Source: Desulfatibacillaceae bacterium (lineage in GTDB: Bacteria; Desulfobacterota; Desulfobacteria; Desulfobacterales; Desulfatibacillaceae). From it: a stretch of DNA of 12,562 bases. The stretch is taken from assembly GCA_030018745.1 (NCBI GenBank), contig JASEHB010000015.1, positions 1,342 to 13,903 on the forward strand. The letters run 5' to 3'. Both the position numbers and the translations under genes were made by a program. Shown here in pieces: positions 1 to 7,442 of this stretch (positions are counted from its first letter, which is position 1; every line of letters begins with the position of its first letter). Under the pieces are notes generated by a model that saw only the letters and a list, made by a program, of their open reading frames with translations, was not told the DNA's origin and searched no databases.

Positions 1-460
1 GGCAGGAGCATCCATAAAGGAAATCCACAGGGGCAAGATTGTGTTAAACCTCAAGGGCAAGGATGAAATCCTGCTCATGGAGGATGTGCCTCATCCGGGC
101 GCAGATGACGACAGCGTTGATGTGGCGGTTGCCGAAACGCCCGCCTCCTTCCGCTTGAGACGGTCGGAAATGGAGCGCCACATGATGAACCTGCCCCAGT
201 TGATGAGCCAGGTGCGCATCCGGCCCTCCTTTGAAGACGGCCAGCCGGACGGACTTGCTGTAACACGCATTCAGCCGGGTTCCATTTTCAGCGAAATGGG
301 ACTTCAGGACGGGGATGTCATCCAGGGGGTCAACGGCAACGAAATCCGCAGCGTGGAAGATATAATGGCCCTTTACCGCAGTATGCGCCAGTCCGAAAGC
401 CTGGCCCTCCAAGTAAAGCGCCAGGGTTTACAGGAAACTCTAACCTACGCATTCGAATGA
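1..460 (+). CDS. gspC: Type II secretion inner-membrane protein GspC, C-terminal part (5' truncated)
   Basis: The reading frame is open from base 2, so the gene enters from outside the window; the GTG at 41 is probably an internal valine rather than a start. The first visible residues (ASIKEIHRGKIVL) resemble the end of the GspC homology region, which in known systems contacts the N0 domain of the secretin GspD. The last ~90 residues form a PDZ-like domain, with the typical segments RIQPGSIFSEMGLQDGD and VNGNEIRSVEDI. GspC is a bitopic inner-membrane protein that links the inner-membrane platform to the outer-membrane secretin and may help choose substrates. The N-terminal membrane anchor is not in the window. 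The stop codon lies 6 nt before the next gene, so the two are surely co-transcribed. The assignment is supported by the PDZ motif and by gspD and gspE downstream; a generic PDZ protein is the less likely alternative. Confidence 0.85.
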   Translation, partial: AGASIKEIHRGKIVLNLKGKDEILLMEDVPHPGADDDSVDVAVAETPASFRLRRSEMERHMMNLPQLMSQVRIRPSFEDGQPDGLAVTRIQPGSIFSEMGLQDGDVIQGVNGNEIRSVEDIMALYRSMRQSESLALQVKRQGLQETLTYAFE

Positions 461-466
461 TAAAAA

Positions 467-2194
467 ATGTACTACCGGCATTTCCAGGTCAATGAAAATC
501 CCTTTCGGCCAACGCCTGACCCCAGGTATCTTTACCTGTCGGCCGCGCACCAGGAGGCCCTGGACCACCTTATTTACGGCATTGCCGAGCGCAAGGGCTT
601 TGTGATGATAACCGGAGGGGTTGGCACCGGCAAAACCACCCTTCTGCGTGCGCTGTTAAATGACCTGGATGAAAAAACCGGCACAGCCCTTTTGCTCAAC
701 CCCTTTCTTTCCGAGGACGACCTTTTTCCCACCCTTTGCGATGAATTTGCCATTCCAGCCCCCAAAGAGCCTTCCCGAAAGAACTACCTGGACGCCATCA
801 ACAGCTTTCTGATGGAAAACTTTGCAAAGGGCAAAAATGCGGTACTTCTCATAGACGAGGCCCAAAACCTCTCCCGCGATGTGCTGGAGCAGATCCGCAT
901 TCTCTCCAACCTTGAAACTGAATCCGAAAAGCTCTTGCAGATAGTGCTTGTGGGCCAGGAGGAGCTGAAGCAGGTTCTTGGCCAGAATGCCTTGCGCCAG
1001 ATAAACGAGCGCATTGGCGTGCGCTACGAGCTTACCCCTCTGGAGCGAGAGGATGTGGCCGCCTATATTGCCCACCGCATGGGCAAGGCCGGCAACCAGG
1101 GCAGGCTCCCCTTCACCAAGGGGGCGCTGGATGCCATTTACAGGGCCTCGGGCGGCAACCCACGGCGCATAAACGCCATCTGCGACCGGGCGCTGCTTGC
1201 CGCCTATTCCAGGCAGTCTGCCAAAGTGGACAAAAAAACCGTGTGGGCCGCAGCCGCAGAGGTTACCGGAAAGCCTCTGCCCAGCCGTTACAGGCCACAG
1301 AACTTTGGGGTTGTTCCGGCCCTGCTTACAGCACTTGTGCTTTTGCTGCTTGTTTATATCGGATATGATTTTCTGCGCGACAGGCAGGATTACAAGGGCT
1401 TGGCCCGGCAAACGGAACAGGCTGCCAGGCTTACGAATCCAGCCGTTGTGCCAGAAGAAGGCCCTGGCATGAAAACCGCCCCGGCAATGGCAGCATCCTC
1501 CCTGGCCGATACTGTCTCCAAAGGTGAACAGGCCTCTGCAACGATTCTGGATGTGCCAGATCAACCCCTTTTGGCCCAAGACAGGGCTGAACAGGCCCTG
1601 CCCGAAAATCAGGGGCAGCAGCAAGGCTCATGGCGTTTGAGCTTTGCAGAGGCTCTTGCCGGAGAGCTTGCCATCTTTGCCCAAAATCCCCAGGCAGCAA
1701 GGGGCCAGGGCGGGGCGCTCTTCACCTTGGACGCCGATACCGGGGTTCTTGCCAAATTTTTGCGTCCCTTCCGGGCCGCGGTTCTGTGCGAAAACGGCAT
1801 GGCAGGCTGCTTTGCCTTGGTGGACAAGGCAGATGAAAACAAGGTTGTTGTTTACAATGACCAAGGGCAGACTGTTACCGTGGAAAGATCTGTTTTTGAA
1901 GAAGCCTTTGCCGGAAGGGTCATGTGGCTTGTGCCGGAAAGAGCGGCGCATCTGCGAGCCGCACCTGGAGACCGTGGCGCTGTTGTGTTAAGGCTCCAGC
2001 AGATTTTGAACCAGTCGGGCTATCCCCTGGAAACAGACGGCGTGTACGGCCCCAAAACCCTGGCTGCGGTTCTGGCCTTCCAGAGGGATTTCGGCCTGCC
2101 GGATGACGGGGTGGCGGGCTTTGCCACAATGGGCCTTGCCTTTCAGCTTACCAGGTCCGATGCAGAGCCTTTAGGCGGAGGCAGCCTGCCATGA
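467..2194 (+). CDS. gspA: ExeA/GspA-type AAA ATPase with C39-like and peptidoglycan-binding domains
   Basis: The protein has 575 residues. Residues 1-270 form an ExeA-type AAA ATPase, starting with YYRHFQVNENPF, with Walker A GGVGTGKTT at 50-58, Walker B VLLIDEAQ at 126-133 and the conserved ASGGNPRRIN at 227-236. A single membrane segment spans about 282-300. Residues ~388-490 resemble the C39-peptidase-like domain found in ExeA relatives, and ~500-560 match a peptidoglycan-binding (PG_binding_1) repeat (VVLRLQQIL, DGVYGPKT, FQRDFGLPDDG). In Aeromonas, ExeA with ExeB binds peptidoglycan and helps the secretin assemble in the outer membrane; the same role is inferred here, with a cytoplasmic ATPase and a periplasmic C-terminus. 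No cysteine is seen near the start of the C39-like region, so it is probably not catalytic. The ATG is 6 nt after gspC with no clear Shine-Dalgarno sequence, which suggests translational coupling. The symbol follows the ExeA/GspA family; MSHA-type MshM is a related alternative. Confidence 0.87.
   Translation: MYYRHFQVNENPFRPTPDPRYLYLSAAHQEALDHLIYGIAERKGFVMITGGVGTGKTTLLRALLNDLDEKTGTALLLNPFLSEDDLFPTLCDEFAIPAPKEPSRKNYLDAINSFLMENFAKGKNAVLLIDEAQNLSRDVLEQIRILSNLETESEKLLQIVLVGQEELKQVLGQNALRQINERIGVRYELTPLEREDVAAYIAHRMGKAGNQGRLPFTKGALDAIYRASGGNPRRINAICDRALLAAYSRQSAKVDKKTVWAAAAEVTGKPLPSRYRPQNFGVVPALLTALVLLLLVYIGYDFLRDRQDYKGLARQTEQAARLTNPAVVPEEGPGMKTAPAMAASSLADTVSKGEQASATILDVPDQPLLAQDRAEQALPENQGQQQGSWRLSFAEALAGELAIFAQNPQAARGQGGALFTLDADTGVLAKFLRPFRAAVLCENGMAGCFALVDKADENKVVVYNDQGQTVTVERSVFEEAFAGRVMWLVPERAAHLRAAPGDRGAVVLRLQQILNQSGYPLETDGVYGPKTLAAVLAFQRDFGLPDDGVAGFATMGLAFQLTRSDAEPLGGGSLP
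2177..2181 (+). promoter_or_regulatory. Ribosome binding site for the TPR gene at 2191
   Basis: GGAGG lies 9 nt before the ATG at 2191, inside the end of the preceding ATPase gene. It supports that ATG, which overlaps the previous stop as ATGA. Confidence 0.7.
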
Positions 2195-3165
2195 GCACCA
2201 TCCACGAGGCCCTTAAAAAAGTCCAGCAGGAGCGGGAGGCTTCCAGCAAGGCCTATCTGGGGGTGGGCAAAACAGGCCCGCCAAAGCCCAAAAAGCCTTT
2301 GGGGCTTGCCCTCCTGACCCTGGGGGCAGCCCTTGCCCTGACGCTTGTTGCAACAGCCGGTTATCTGCTTTTAGGGCCGGACAAAAAACCAGAGACAGCA
2401 ACGCCCCTTGCCGGGATTGGGCAAACTCCGGCAGAAGCGGTTTCCCCCGGCCCGGTTGCAGCAGACCGGCAAAGGCCTGCTGCCCAAAGCCCAGAAGAGA
2501 CTGCTTCGGGCAAATCCCTTCCGGCCTTTTTGAAGAATGCCAAGCCCTTTGTACCGGGTGAAGGGGTAAGGGCGCCTTCCCCCATACGGCCTTCAGGCGC
2601 CAAAATGGCCGCAGCTTTAGGCGCAGGCAGGGAGCAGGCCCCGCCGCCTTCCCCGGCATTGGAACCAGCACCTTTAGCTTTTGCAACAACAGCGCCCGCG
2701 GCCCAGGCCCCTCCGCCTATGGGGGCGGAAAGCTTTGGAGAGCCGCAAGATGGGCTGGTTGCGCCTGCAAACACCCAAGGAGCCAGGGAGCTTTTTGAAA
2801 GAGGCCTTGACCAGCAGGTGGCGGGAAATATGGAAACAGCCGCCCAATACTATGCCCAAAGCCTTGAGGAAGACCCGGATTATGTGCCCAGCCTAAACAA
2901 CATGGCTGTCATTGCAATGGAAAGGGGCCAGCTTGAACTGGCGGAAAGGGCGCTGCAACAGGCCGTGACCATTGGCTCCGGCTCGCCGGACCCCTATTAC
3001 AACCTTGCGTGTCTTTATGCAGGGCAGGGAGATATTGAACAGGCCCTGGAATATCTGAACCGGGCCATTGAAAAAGAGCCGGAGGCAGCCCTGTGGGCGC
3101 AACAGGACCTGGATTTGGAAATACTTTACAATGAAGAGCGCTTTTTGGAGATAACAGGCCGATGA
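2191..3165 (+). CDS. GspB-like membrane protein with C-terminal TPR repeats
   Basis: This 324-residue protein begins with STIHEALKKVQQER, like the short cytoplasmic N-terminus of GspB/ExeB and MSHA MshN proteins (typically an xALKKAxxER-like pattern). A membrane segment follows at about 37-61. Residues ~65-190 are rich in Pro and Ala and probably form an extended periplasmic linker. Residues ~197-300 hold about three TPR repeats, for example ARELFERGLDQQVAGNMETA, YVPSLNNMAVIAMERGQ and PYYNLACLYAGQGDIEQAL. The gene overlaps the ATPase gene by 4 bp (ATGA) and has a good ribosome binding site, so the two proteins are probably made together and act as a pair, as ExeA and ExeB do. The usual T2SSB domain of GspB is not recognisable; TPRs take its place, which is more like MshN. 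The inferred role is a periplasm-spanning partner of the ATPase in secretin assembly. Topology and TPRs are well supported; the exact function is not. Confidence 0.8.
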   Translation: MSTIHEALKKVQQEREASSKAYLGVGKTGPPKPKKPLGLALLTLGAALALTLVATAGYLLLGPDKKPETATPLAGIGQTPAEAVSPGPVAADRQRPAAQSPEETASGKSLPAFLKNAKPFVPGEGVRAPSPIRPSGAKMAAALGAGREQAPPPSPALEPAPLAFATTAPAAQAPPPMGAESFGEPQDGLVAPANTQGARELFERGLDQQVAGNMETAAQYYAQSLEEDPDYVPSLNNMAVIAMERGQLELAERALQQAVTIGSGSPDPYYNLACLYAGQGDIEQALEYLNRAIEKEPEAALWAQQDLDLEILYNEERFLEITGR

Positions 3166-3224
3166 GAAAAAGCCAGCAAAGGAAAGCTTCAGGTTTACTG
3201 TATAAGCTTGAGCATGAAGGATAA
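3162..3224 (+). CDS. Possible 20-residue ORF coupled to the TPR gene
   Basis: An ATG at 3162 overlaps the stop of the preceding gene as ATGA, the same junction as between the previous two genes. It opens a frame of 20 codons ending in TAA at 3222-3224. The peptide is basic and Gln/Lys rich (begins MRKSQQRKASG). No family is recognised and no convincing ribosome binding site was checked off. It may well be chance, because ATGA is a common way for a gene to end. Confidence 0.15.
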   Translation: MRKSQQRKASGLLYKLEHEG

Positions 3225-3261
3225 GCCATAAACCGTTCCTGCATTCTTAAAAAAACAAAAC

Positions 3262-3290
3262 GGCGCGCGGCAAAAAAAATGCCGCCTGCC
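3262..3290 (-). terminator. Hairpin oriented as a minus-strand terminator before gspD
   Basis: GGCGCGCGGCA at 3262-3272 pairs with TGCCGCCTGCC at 3280-3290 (9 of 11 positions, the inner 6 perfect) around a 7-nt A loop. On the minus strand it is followed by a T-rich stretch (complement of the A-rich 3248-3260), so it reads as an intrinsic terminator in that direction. No minus-strand gene close by needs it; it could stop antisense transcripts or act as a processing or pausing site in the gspB-gspD spacer. On the plus strand no T run follows, so it should not end the operon. Confidence 0.4.
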
Positions 3291-3367
3291 CAAAGGCTTT
3301 TGCAGACCAAAAAAATGTTAACGCACCTTTAAGCAGGCCGGTTAACAGCCGGGCCAGGCAGGCGCAA

Positions 3368-5548
3368 ATGAGGCATATGACAAAAAAACGCTTTGGGCTT
3401 TTCGCGATGCTTTGCCTTGTCGCGATGATTCTTTTTTCTCATCCAGGCCAGGCAGCGCGCGTTACAGGCGCCCAGGGGGTTCAGGCAGCCGCAGAGGAAG
3501 GCCCCCAGGCCCAGATCATCCAGCCCCAGACCCAGGCAGGCACAGGCTCTGACGAGGTTCTTTGGAGCCTGGAGTTTCGGGATGCGGACATCACCCAGCT
3601 CATCAAGCACATGAGCAACATTTCAGGCAAAAACTTCATTGTTGACCGCCGGGTAAGGGGCAAGATTCATGTTATCTCCCCCACCAAGGTCACAGCTCAA
3701 GAAGCTTGGCGGGTGTTCGAGTCGGTCCTTGAGGTGAATGACTTCACCCTTGTGGAATCCGGCGAGGTGATAAAGGTCATACCATCCCCGGAGGCCCGCG
3801 CAAGGGATGTGGACACGATTTTGAACATGAGGCAGCAACGGGGCGAGGACCGCATTGTAACCCAGGTTGTACCCCTTGCTTATGCAAGCCCCGCGGAAAT
3901 CCAGAAGATTTTTCAGCCCCTGGTGAGCAGGAACAGCATCATCCTGCCCTATGAACCCACCAATACGCTTATCATCACGGACTACCATTCCAATATTCAG
4001 CGGCTTTTGAAAATCCTTGCGGTTATTGATGTGATGGGGGTGGGCGAAATCATCAGCGTAATTGCCCTGGAAAACGCCCAGGCCGAGGAATCGGTAAAAC
4101 TGCTCACAGCCCTTTTTCAGCAGAAGCGCCTGCCCCAGAGCCGCCAGACAGTTGAGCAGATACGCATGGTGGCTGATTCGCGCACCAACTCAATTGTGCT
4201 CATGGCAAGCGAGGTGGACACCGCATCCATCCGTGAGCTTATCAAAATGCTTGACCGCACGGTTCCGCGCGGCAAGGGCCGCATAAGGGTCTATTACCTG
4301 CAAAACGCCCAGGCCGAGGATGTTGCCGTTGTGCTGGAAAAGCTTTCAGCCGGCCGAACAGCCCAGGGAGCGCAGACAGGCGAGCCTCCCCTCATAAGCA
4401 AGGCTGTTCTCATAAGCCCGGACAAGGCCACCAACAGCCTTATCATCGCAGCAGAGCCTGACGACTACCGCATTCTTGAGGATGTCATCCTGAAGCTGGA
4501 TATTCCCAGGGCAATGGTTTACATCGAGGCCCTCATAATGGAGGTCTCCACCAAAAAAAGCTTTGATCTGGGTGTTGAATGGCGCGCAGGCGATGACCTG
4601 ACCATTGAGGGAGGCCGGGCCGCCTACTTTGGCGGAAGCGGCGGCGGCGGCACGGACGGGGCCTACCAGATATTTCCAAGCCCGCAGTTAACCCCCGGCG
4701 GAGTGGCCGTGAATTTTCCCACGGGTTTTGCCCTTGGCATAATCGGGGAGGCCATAAAAATCGGGGATGTCACCTTCCCCAACATCGGCGCGGTTCTGCG
4801 GGCCTACCAGGGGGATTCGGATGTGCATATCCTTTCTGCGCCCCAGCTTCTTACCACCAATAACGAGCAGGCACAGATAACCGTTGGCAAGAATGTGCCT
4901 TACGCCACCCGCCAGGAAACCAGCTCCGCCACCCTGGACTACACCACATACGAGTACAAGGATGTGGGCATAATATTGAAGATCACCCCCCAGATAAGCC
5001 AGGAGCGCCTTGTGCGCCTGGCTGTGTTTCAGGAGGTCACCCGGCTCATCACCACGGGCGACACCAGCCGCCCCACAACCTTCAAGCGCTCCACAGAAAC
5101 CACGGTTGTGGTCCAGGACGGCCACACCATAGTCATAGGCGGACTCATCGACCAGTCAACAGAAGGCGGGGCCTACAAGGTTCCCTGTTTGGGGGATATT
5201 CCCCTTATGGGAGCATTTTTCCGCTCTATCACAGAGCGCAGGGATCGCACCAACCTCTATGTTTTTCTCACCCCCCACATAATCGAGCAGCCGTCGGAAG
5301 CCCGCAAAATCTACGAGGAAAAACGAGATGAGATAAAGGGCATCGAGCAGGAGGCAATACAGCTTTACAAACGCCGCGGAGATTTGAACTACACATTCGA
5401 CTCCATGACCCTTGAAGACAGGGAGCCGGCCCCGCACACAAGCGACATCCTGCCGCCGCGGGGTTTTGGGCTGGAAACAGACCCGGAGTTCAATGCAGAC
5501 CAGACCCTGGACATGGAAGAGCCTTTGCTAATCACGCCAGACCCATAA
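3368..5548 (+). CDS. gspD: Type II secretion outer-membrane secretin GspD
   Basis: This 726-residue protein forms the outer-membrane channel of the T2SS. It has a Sec signal peptide (basic start, hydrophobic core 9-23, likely cut after A29 or A30). A short linker leads to the N0 domain (~63-138: WSLEFRDADITQLIKHM, GKNFIVDRRVRGKI), then N1 (~163-223), N2 (~227-297) and N3 (~304-378). The secretin core runs ~380-640 and ends with the family signature VPCLGDIPLMGAFF at 605-618 and LYVFLTPHII. A Gly-rich stretch (GGSGGGG, 422-428) and the region around 440-460 fit the gate loops. The last ~86 residues (641-726) are charged with an acidic end; a pilotin-binding S-domain can lie there, but none is proven. 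ATG at 3368 and at 3377 are both possible; neither has a strong Shine-Dalgarno sequence. The four N domains and the presence of gspC and gspE favour GspD over the type IV pilus secretin PilQ. Confidence 0.96.
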   Translation: MRHMTKKRFGLFAMLCLVAMILFSHPGQAARVTGAQGVQAAAEEGPQAQIIQPQTQAGTGSDEVLWSLEFRDADITQLIKHMSNISGKNFIVDRRVRGKIHVISPTKVTAQEAWRVFESVLEVNDFTLVESGEVIKVIPSPEARARDVDTILNMRQQRGEDRIVTQVVPLAYASPAEIQKIFQPLVSRNSIILPYEPTNTLIITDYHSNIQRLLKILAVIDVMGVGEIISVIALENAQAEESVKLLTALFQQKRLPQSRQTVEQIRMVADSRTNSIVLMASEVDTASIRELIKMLDRTVPRGKGRIRVYYLQNAQAEDVAVVLEKLSAGRTAQGAQTGEPPLISKAVLISPDKATNSLIIAAEPDDYRILEDVILKLDIPRAMVYIEALIMEVSTKKSFDLGVEWRAGDDLTIEGGRAAYFGGSGGGGTDGAYQIFPSPQLTPGGVAVNFPTGFALGIIGEAIKIGDVTFPNIGAVLRAYQGDSDVHILSAPQLLTTNNEQAQITVGKNVPYATRQETSSATLDYTTYEYKDVGIILKITPQISQERLVRLAVFQEVTRLITTGDTSRPTTFKRSTETTVVVQDGHTIVIGGLIDQSTEGGAYKVPCLGDIPLMGAFFRSITERRDRTNLYVFLTPHIIEQPSEARKIYEEKRDEIKGIEQEAIQLYKRRGDLNYTFDSMTLEDREPAPHTSDILPPRGFGLETDPEFNADQTLDMEEPLLITPDP

Positions 5549-5634
5549 GCCAAACTGGTCGGCAAAAAGGTGTAAAAGGATTTTTTTTAGAAGGCGCCCC
5601 TTGGCATTTTTCAAGAAGGATTATTTAAAAGGCC

Positions 5635-7350
5635 ATGAGCACATTGACCCTGGATGAAATACTTGCCGCAGAGTTCCACATAGGCCCGGAGCTTGTTGCA
5701 GAGGCAAAAAAAACCGCATCAGAGCGCGGCATACCCTTTGGGGATGTGCTTGTGAGCAAAAAGGCCCTTACGGAAACCCAGTTTCTTCGGGCCTTGGGCA
5801 GCTATTACGGCCTGCCCGTGTGGGATACCCTGCCCAAACAGCCAATGGCCCCGGACTTTACCGGCAGCGTGCCTATCCAGTTTCTTAAAAAGCACAGGAT
5901 GGTTGCGGTTTACCCTCCGGCTCAAAACGGGGGCCAGCAGCCCCAGGCCCCGGTGATTGCCGTAAATGATCCGGCCAATATCCACGCCCTGGACGACTTT
6001 GCCCGCATGGTGGGGCCTGGCCCCATAAAAACCGTGCTTGCCCCGGCCCAGGAAATTACCTCGGCCATAAACCTGGCATACGATCTTGCAAGGGACAGCA
6101 CCCAGCAACTTGTGGAGGACATGGAGCAGGACACGGACGCCATAATAATGGAGCTGGAGAAAACCGCAGATCTTCTGGATGACACCTCGGATGCGCCCAT
6201 CATCAAGCTGGTCAACCATATTTTGGGAGAAGCGGTAAAGGCAAGGGCTTCAGACATCCATATCGAGCCTTACCAGACCACCCTCAAGGTGCGCTACCGG
6301 GTGGACGGACTTCTCTACGATCTCACAACTCCGCCCAAGCGCATCCACTCGGCCCTTGTATCCCGCGTCAAGGTCATGGCCCAGCTCAACATTGCAGAAA
6401 AGCGCCTGCCCCAGGATGGCCGCATTGAAATCCGCATCGGTGACAAGAATGTTGACATCCGCGTTTCCACCATTCCCACAGCCTTTGGCGAGCGGCTTGT
6501 AATGCGCCTTCTGGACAAGTCCTCCACCATCCTGCGCCTGCCCGACCTGGGCCTTGCCCCAAAACAGCGCGAAATAATCGATCTGCTAATCCGGCAGCCC
6601 CACGGCATAATCCTTGTCACAGGCCCCACGGGTTCAGGCAAGACCACAACCCTTTATGCAGTGCTTTCAACCATAAACACTCCGGAGCTTAACATAATAA
6701 CCATTGAAGATCCGGTGGAGTACCAGATAGAGGGCATAGGCCAGATTCAGGTCAACCCCAAAATCAACCTCACCTTTGCACGCGGCCTGCGCTCCATTGT
6801 GCGCCAGGACCCGGATGTCATACTGGTGGGCGAAATCCGCGACCAGGAAACAGCCCAGATAGCTGTCCAGTCATCCCTCACCGGGCATCTGGTTTTTTCC
6901 ACCCTGCACACAAACGATTCCGCCTCCGCCATAACAAGGCTTATTGATATGCAGGTGGAGCCTTTTCTCATAAGCTCGTCCGTGCTGGCGGTTGTTGCCC
7001 AGCGCCTTGTGCGCGTGCTGTGCAATTCCTGCAAAACCCCTTACACGCCCGATGAGGCGGCCCTTGCCACCATTGGCCTGTCGCCCGATGATCTGGCGGG
7101 CCACACGGTTTACAAGGCCAATGGCTGCCAGGAATGTTTGCGAACCGGCTATCATGGCCGGGTCGGCATATTTGAAATAATGCTTCTGGATAAAAGCATC
7201 CAGTCGCTTATTCTTTCCACATCCGACTCCAACCAGATAAAGGCCCAGGCCGTGGCCAACGGCATGGTCACCCTGCGCCGGGACGGGGTGCGCAAGGTTC
7301 TTGAGGGCGTAACAAGCATTGAGGAAGTCTTCCGTGTGACCCAGATGTAG
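5635..7350 (+). CDS. gspE: Type II secretion ATPase GspE
   Basis: This 571-residue cytoplasmic ATPase powers pseudopilus assembly. The N-terminal ~150 residues match the T2SSE_N/MshEN region that docks on GspL-type partners. The C-terminal motor shows Walker A GPTGSGKTTT at 330-339, an Asp box ITIEDPVEY at 355-363, Walker B ILVGEIRD at 396-403 and a His box HLVFSTLHTND at 418-428. Four cysteines (C463, C466, C498, C501) form the CxxC-x31-CxxC zinc site typical of GspE. The length is close to that of GspE proteins with a full N1E domain. The gene starts 87 nt after gspD; AAGG at 5629-5632 lies very close to the ATG, so the ribosome binding site is weak. Related alternatives are the type IV pilus PilB and MSHA MshE; gspC and gspD in the same run make GspE the best choice. 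No gspF follows, which is unlike the common C-D-E-F order. Confidence 0.95.
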   Translation: MSTLTLDEILAAEFHIGPELVAEAKKTASERGIPFGDVLVSKKALTETQFLRALGSYYGLPVWDTLPKQPMAPDFTGSVPIQFLKKHRMVAVYPPAQNGGQQPQAPVIAVNDPANIHALDDFARMVGPGPIKTVLAPAQEITSAINLAYDLARDSTQQLVEDMEQDTDAIIMELEKTADLLDDTSDAPIIKLVNHILGEAVKARASDIHIEPYQTTLKVRYRVDGLLYDLTTPPKRIHSALVSRVKVMAQLNIAEKRLPQDGRIEIRIGDKNVDIRVSTIPTAFGERLVMRLLDKSSTILRLPDLGLAPKQREIIDLLIRQPHGIILVTGPTGSGKTTTLYAVLSTINTPELNIITIEDPVEYQIEGIGQIQVNPKINLTFARGLRSIVRQDPDVILVGEIRDQETAQIAVQSSLTGHLVFSTLHTNDSASAITRLIDMQVEPFLISSSVLAVVAQRLVRVLCNSCKTPYTPDEAALATIGLSPDDLAGHTVYKANGCQECLRTGYHGRVGIFEIMLLDKSIQSLILSTSDSNQIKAQAVANGMVTLRRDGVRKVLEGVTSIEEVFRVTQM

Positions 7351-7442
7351 GGCAGGTTGGGCAAGCGCAGATATGCCCCCTTTGCCCCTTGCATATTTTT
7401 TCCTCTGAAATCTTTTTGCCTTGCCGTTTTCGATGAAAGCTT

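Noticed and set aside
656..1624. A 322-codon open frame on the minus strand inside the ATPase gene
   Set aside because: It lies opposite the AAA domain and membrane segment, whose motifs are clear on the plus strand. The frame shows no recognisable domain and seems a by-product of codon bias.
3201..3206. TATAAG as a -10 box for gspD
   Set aside because: There is no -35 element at a workable distance, and gspD starts 160 nt later; not convincing.
3186..3208. Two AAGCTT sites as a hairpin after the TPR gene
   Set aside because: Each AAGCTT is itself a palindrome, the stem would be only 6 bp with a long loop, and no T run follows.
5601..5629. TTGGCA and TTTAAA at 17-bp spacing before gspE as a promoter
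   Set aside because: The transcript would begin at the gspE start codon itself, giving a leaderless message; likely chance.
7359..7378. GGGCA/TGCCC repeat after gspE as a terminator
   Set aside because: The stem is only 5 bp with a 10-nt loop and a poor T-tract; it is unlikely to separate gspE from the next gene.
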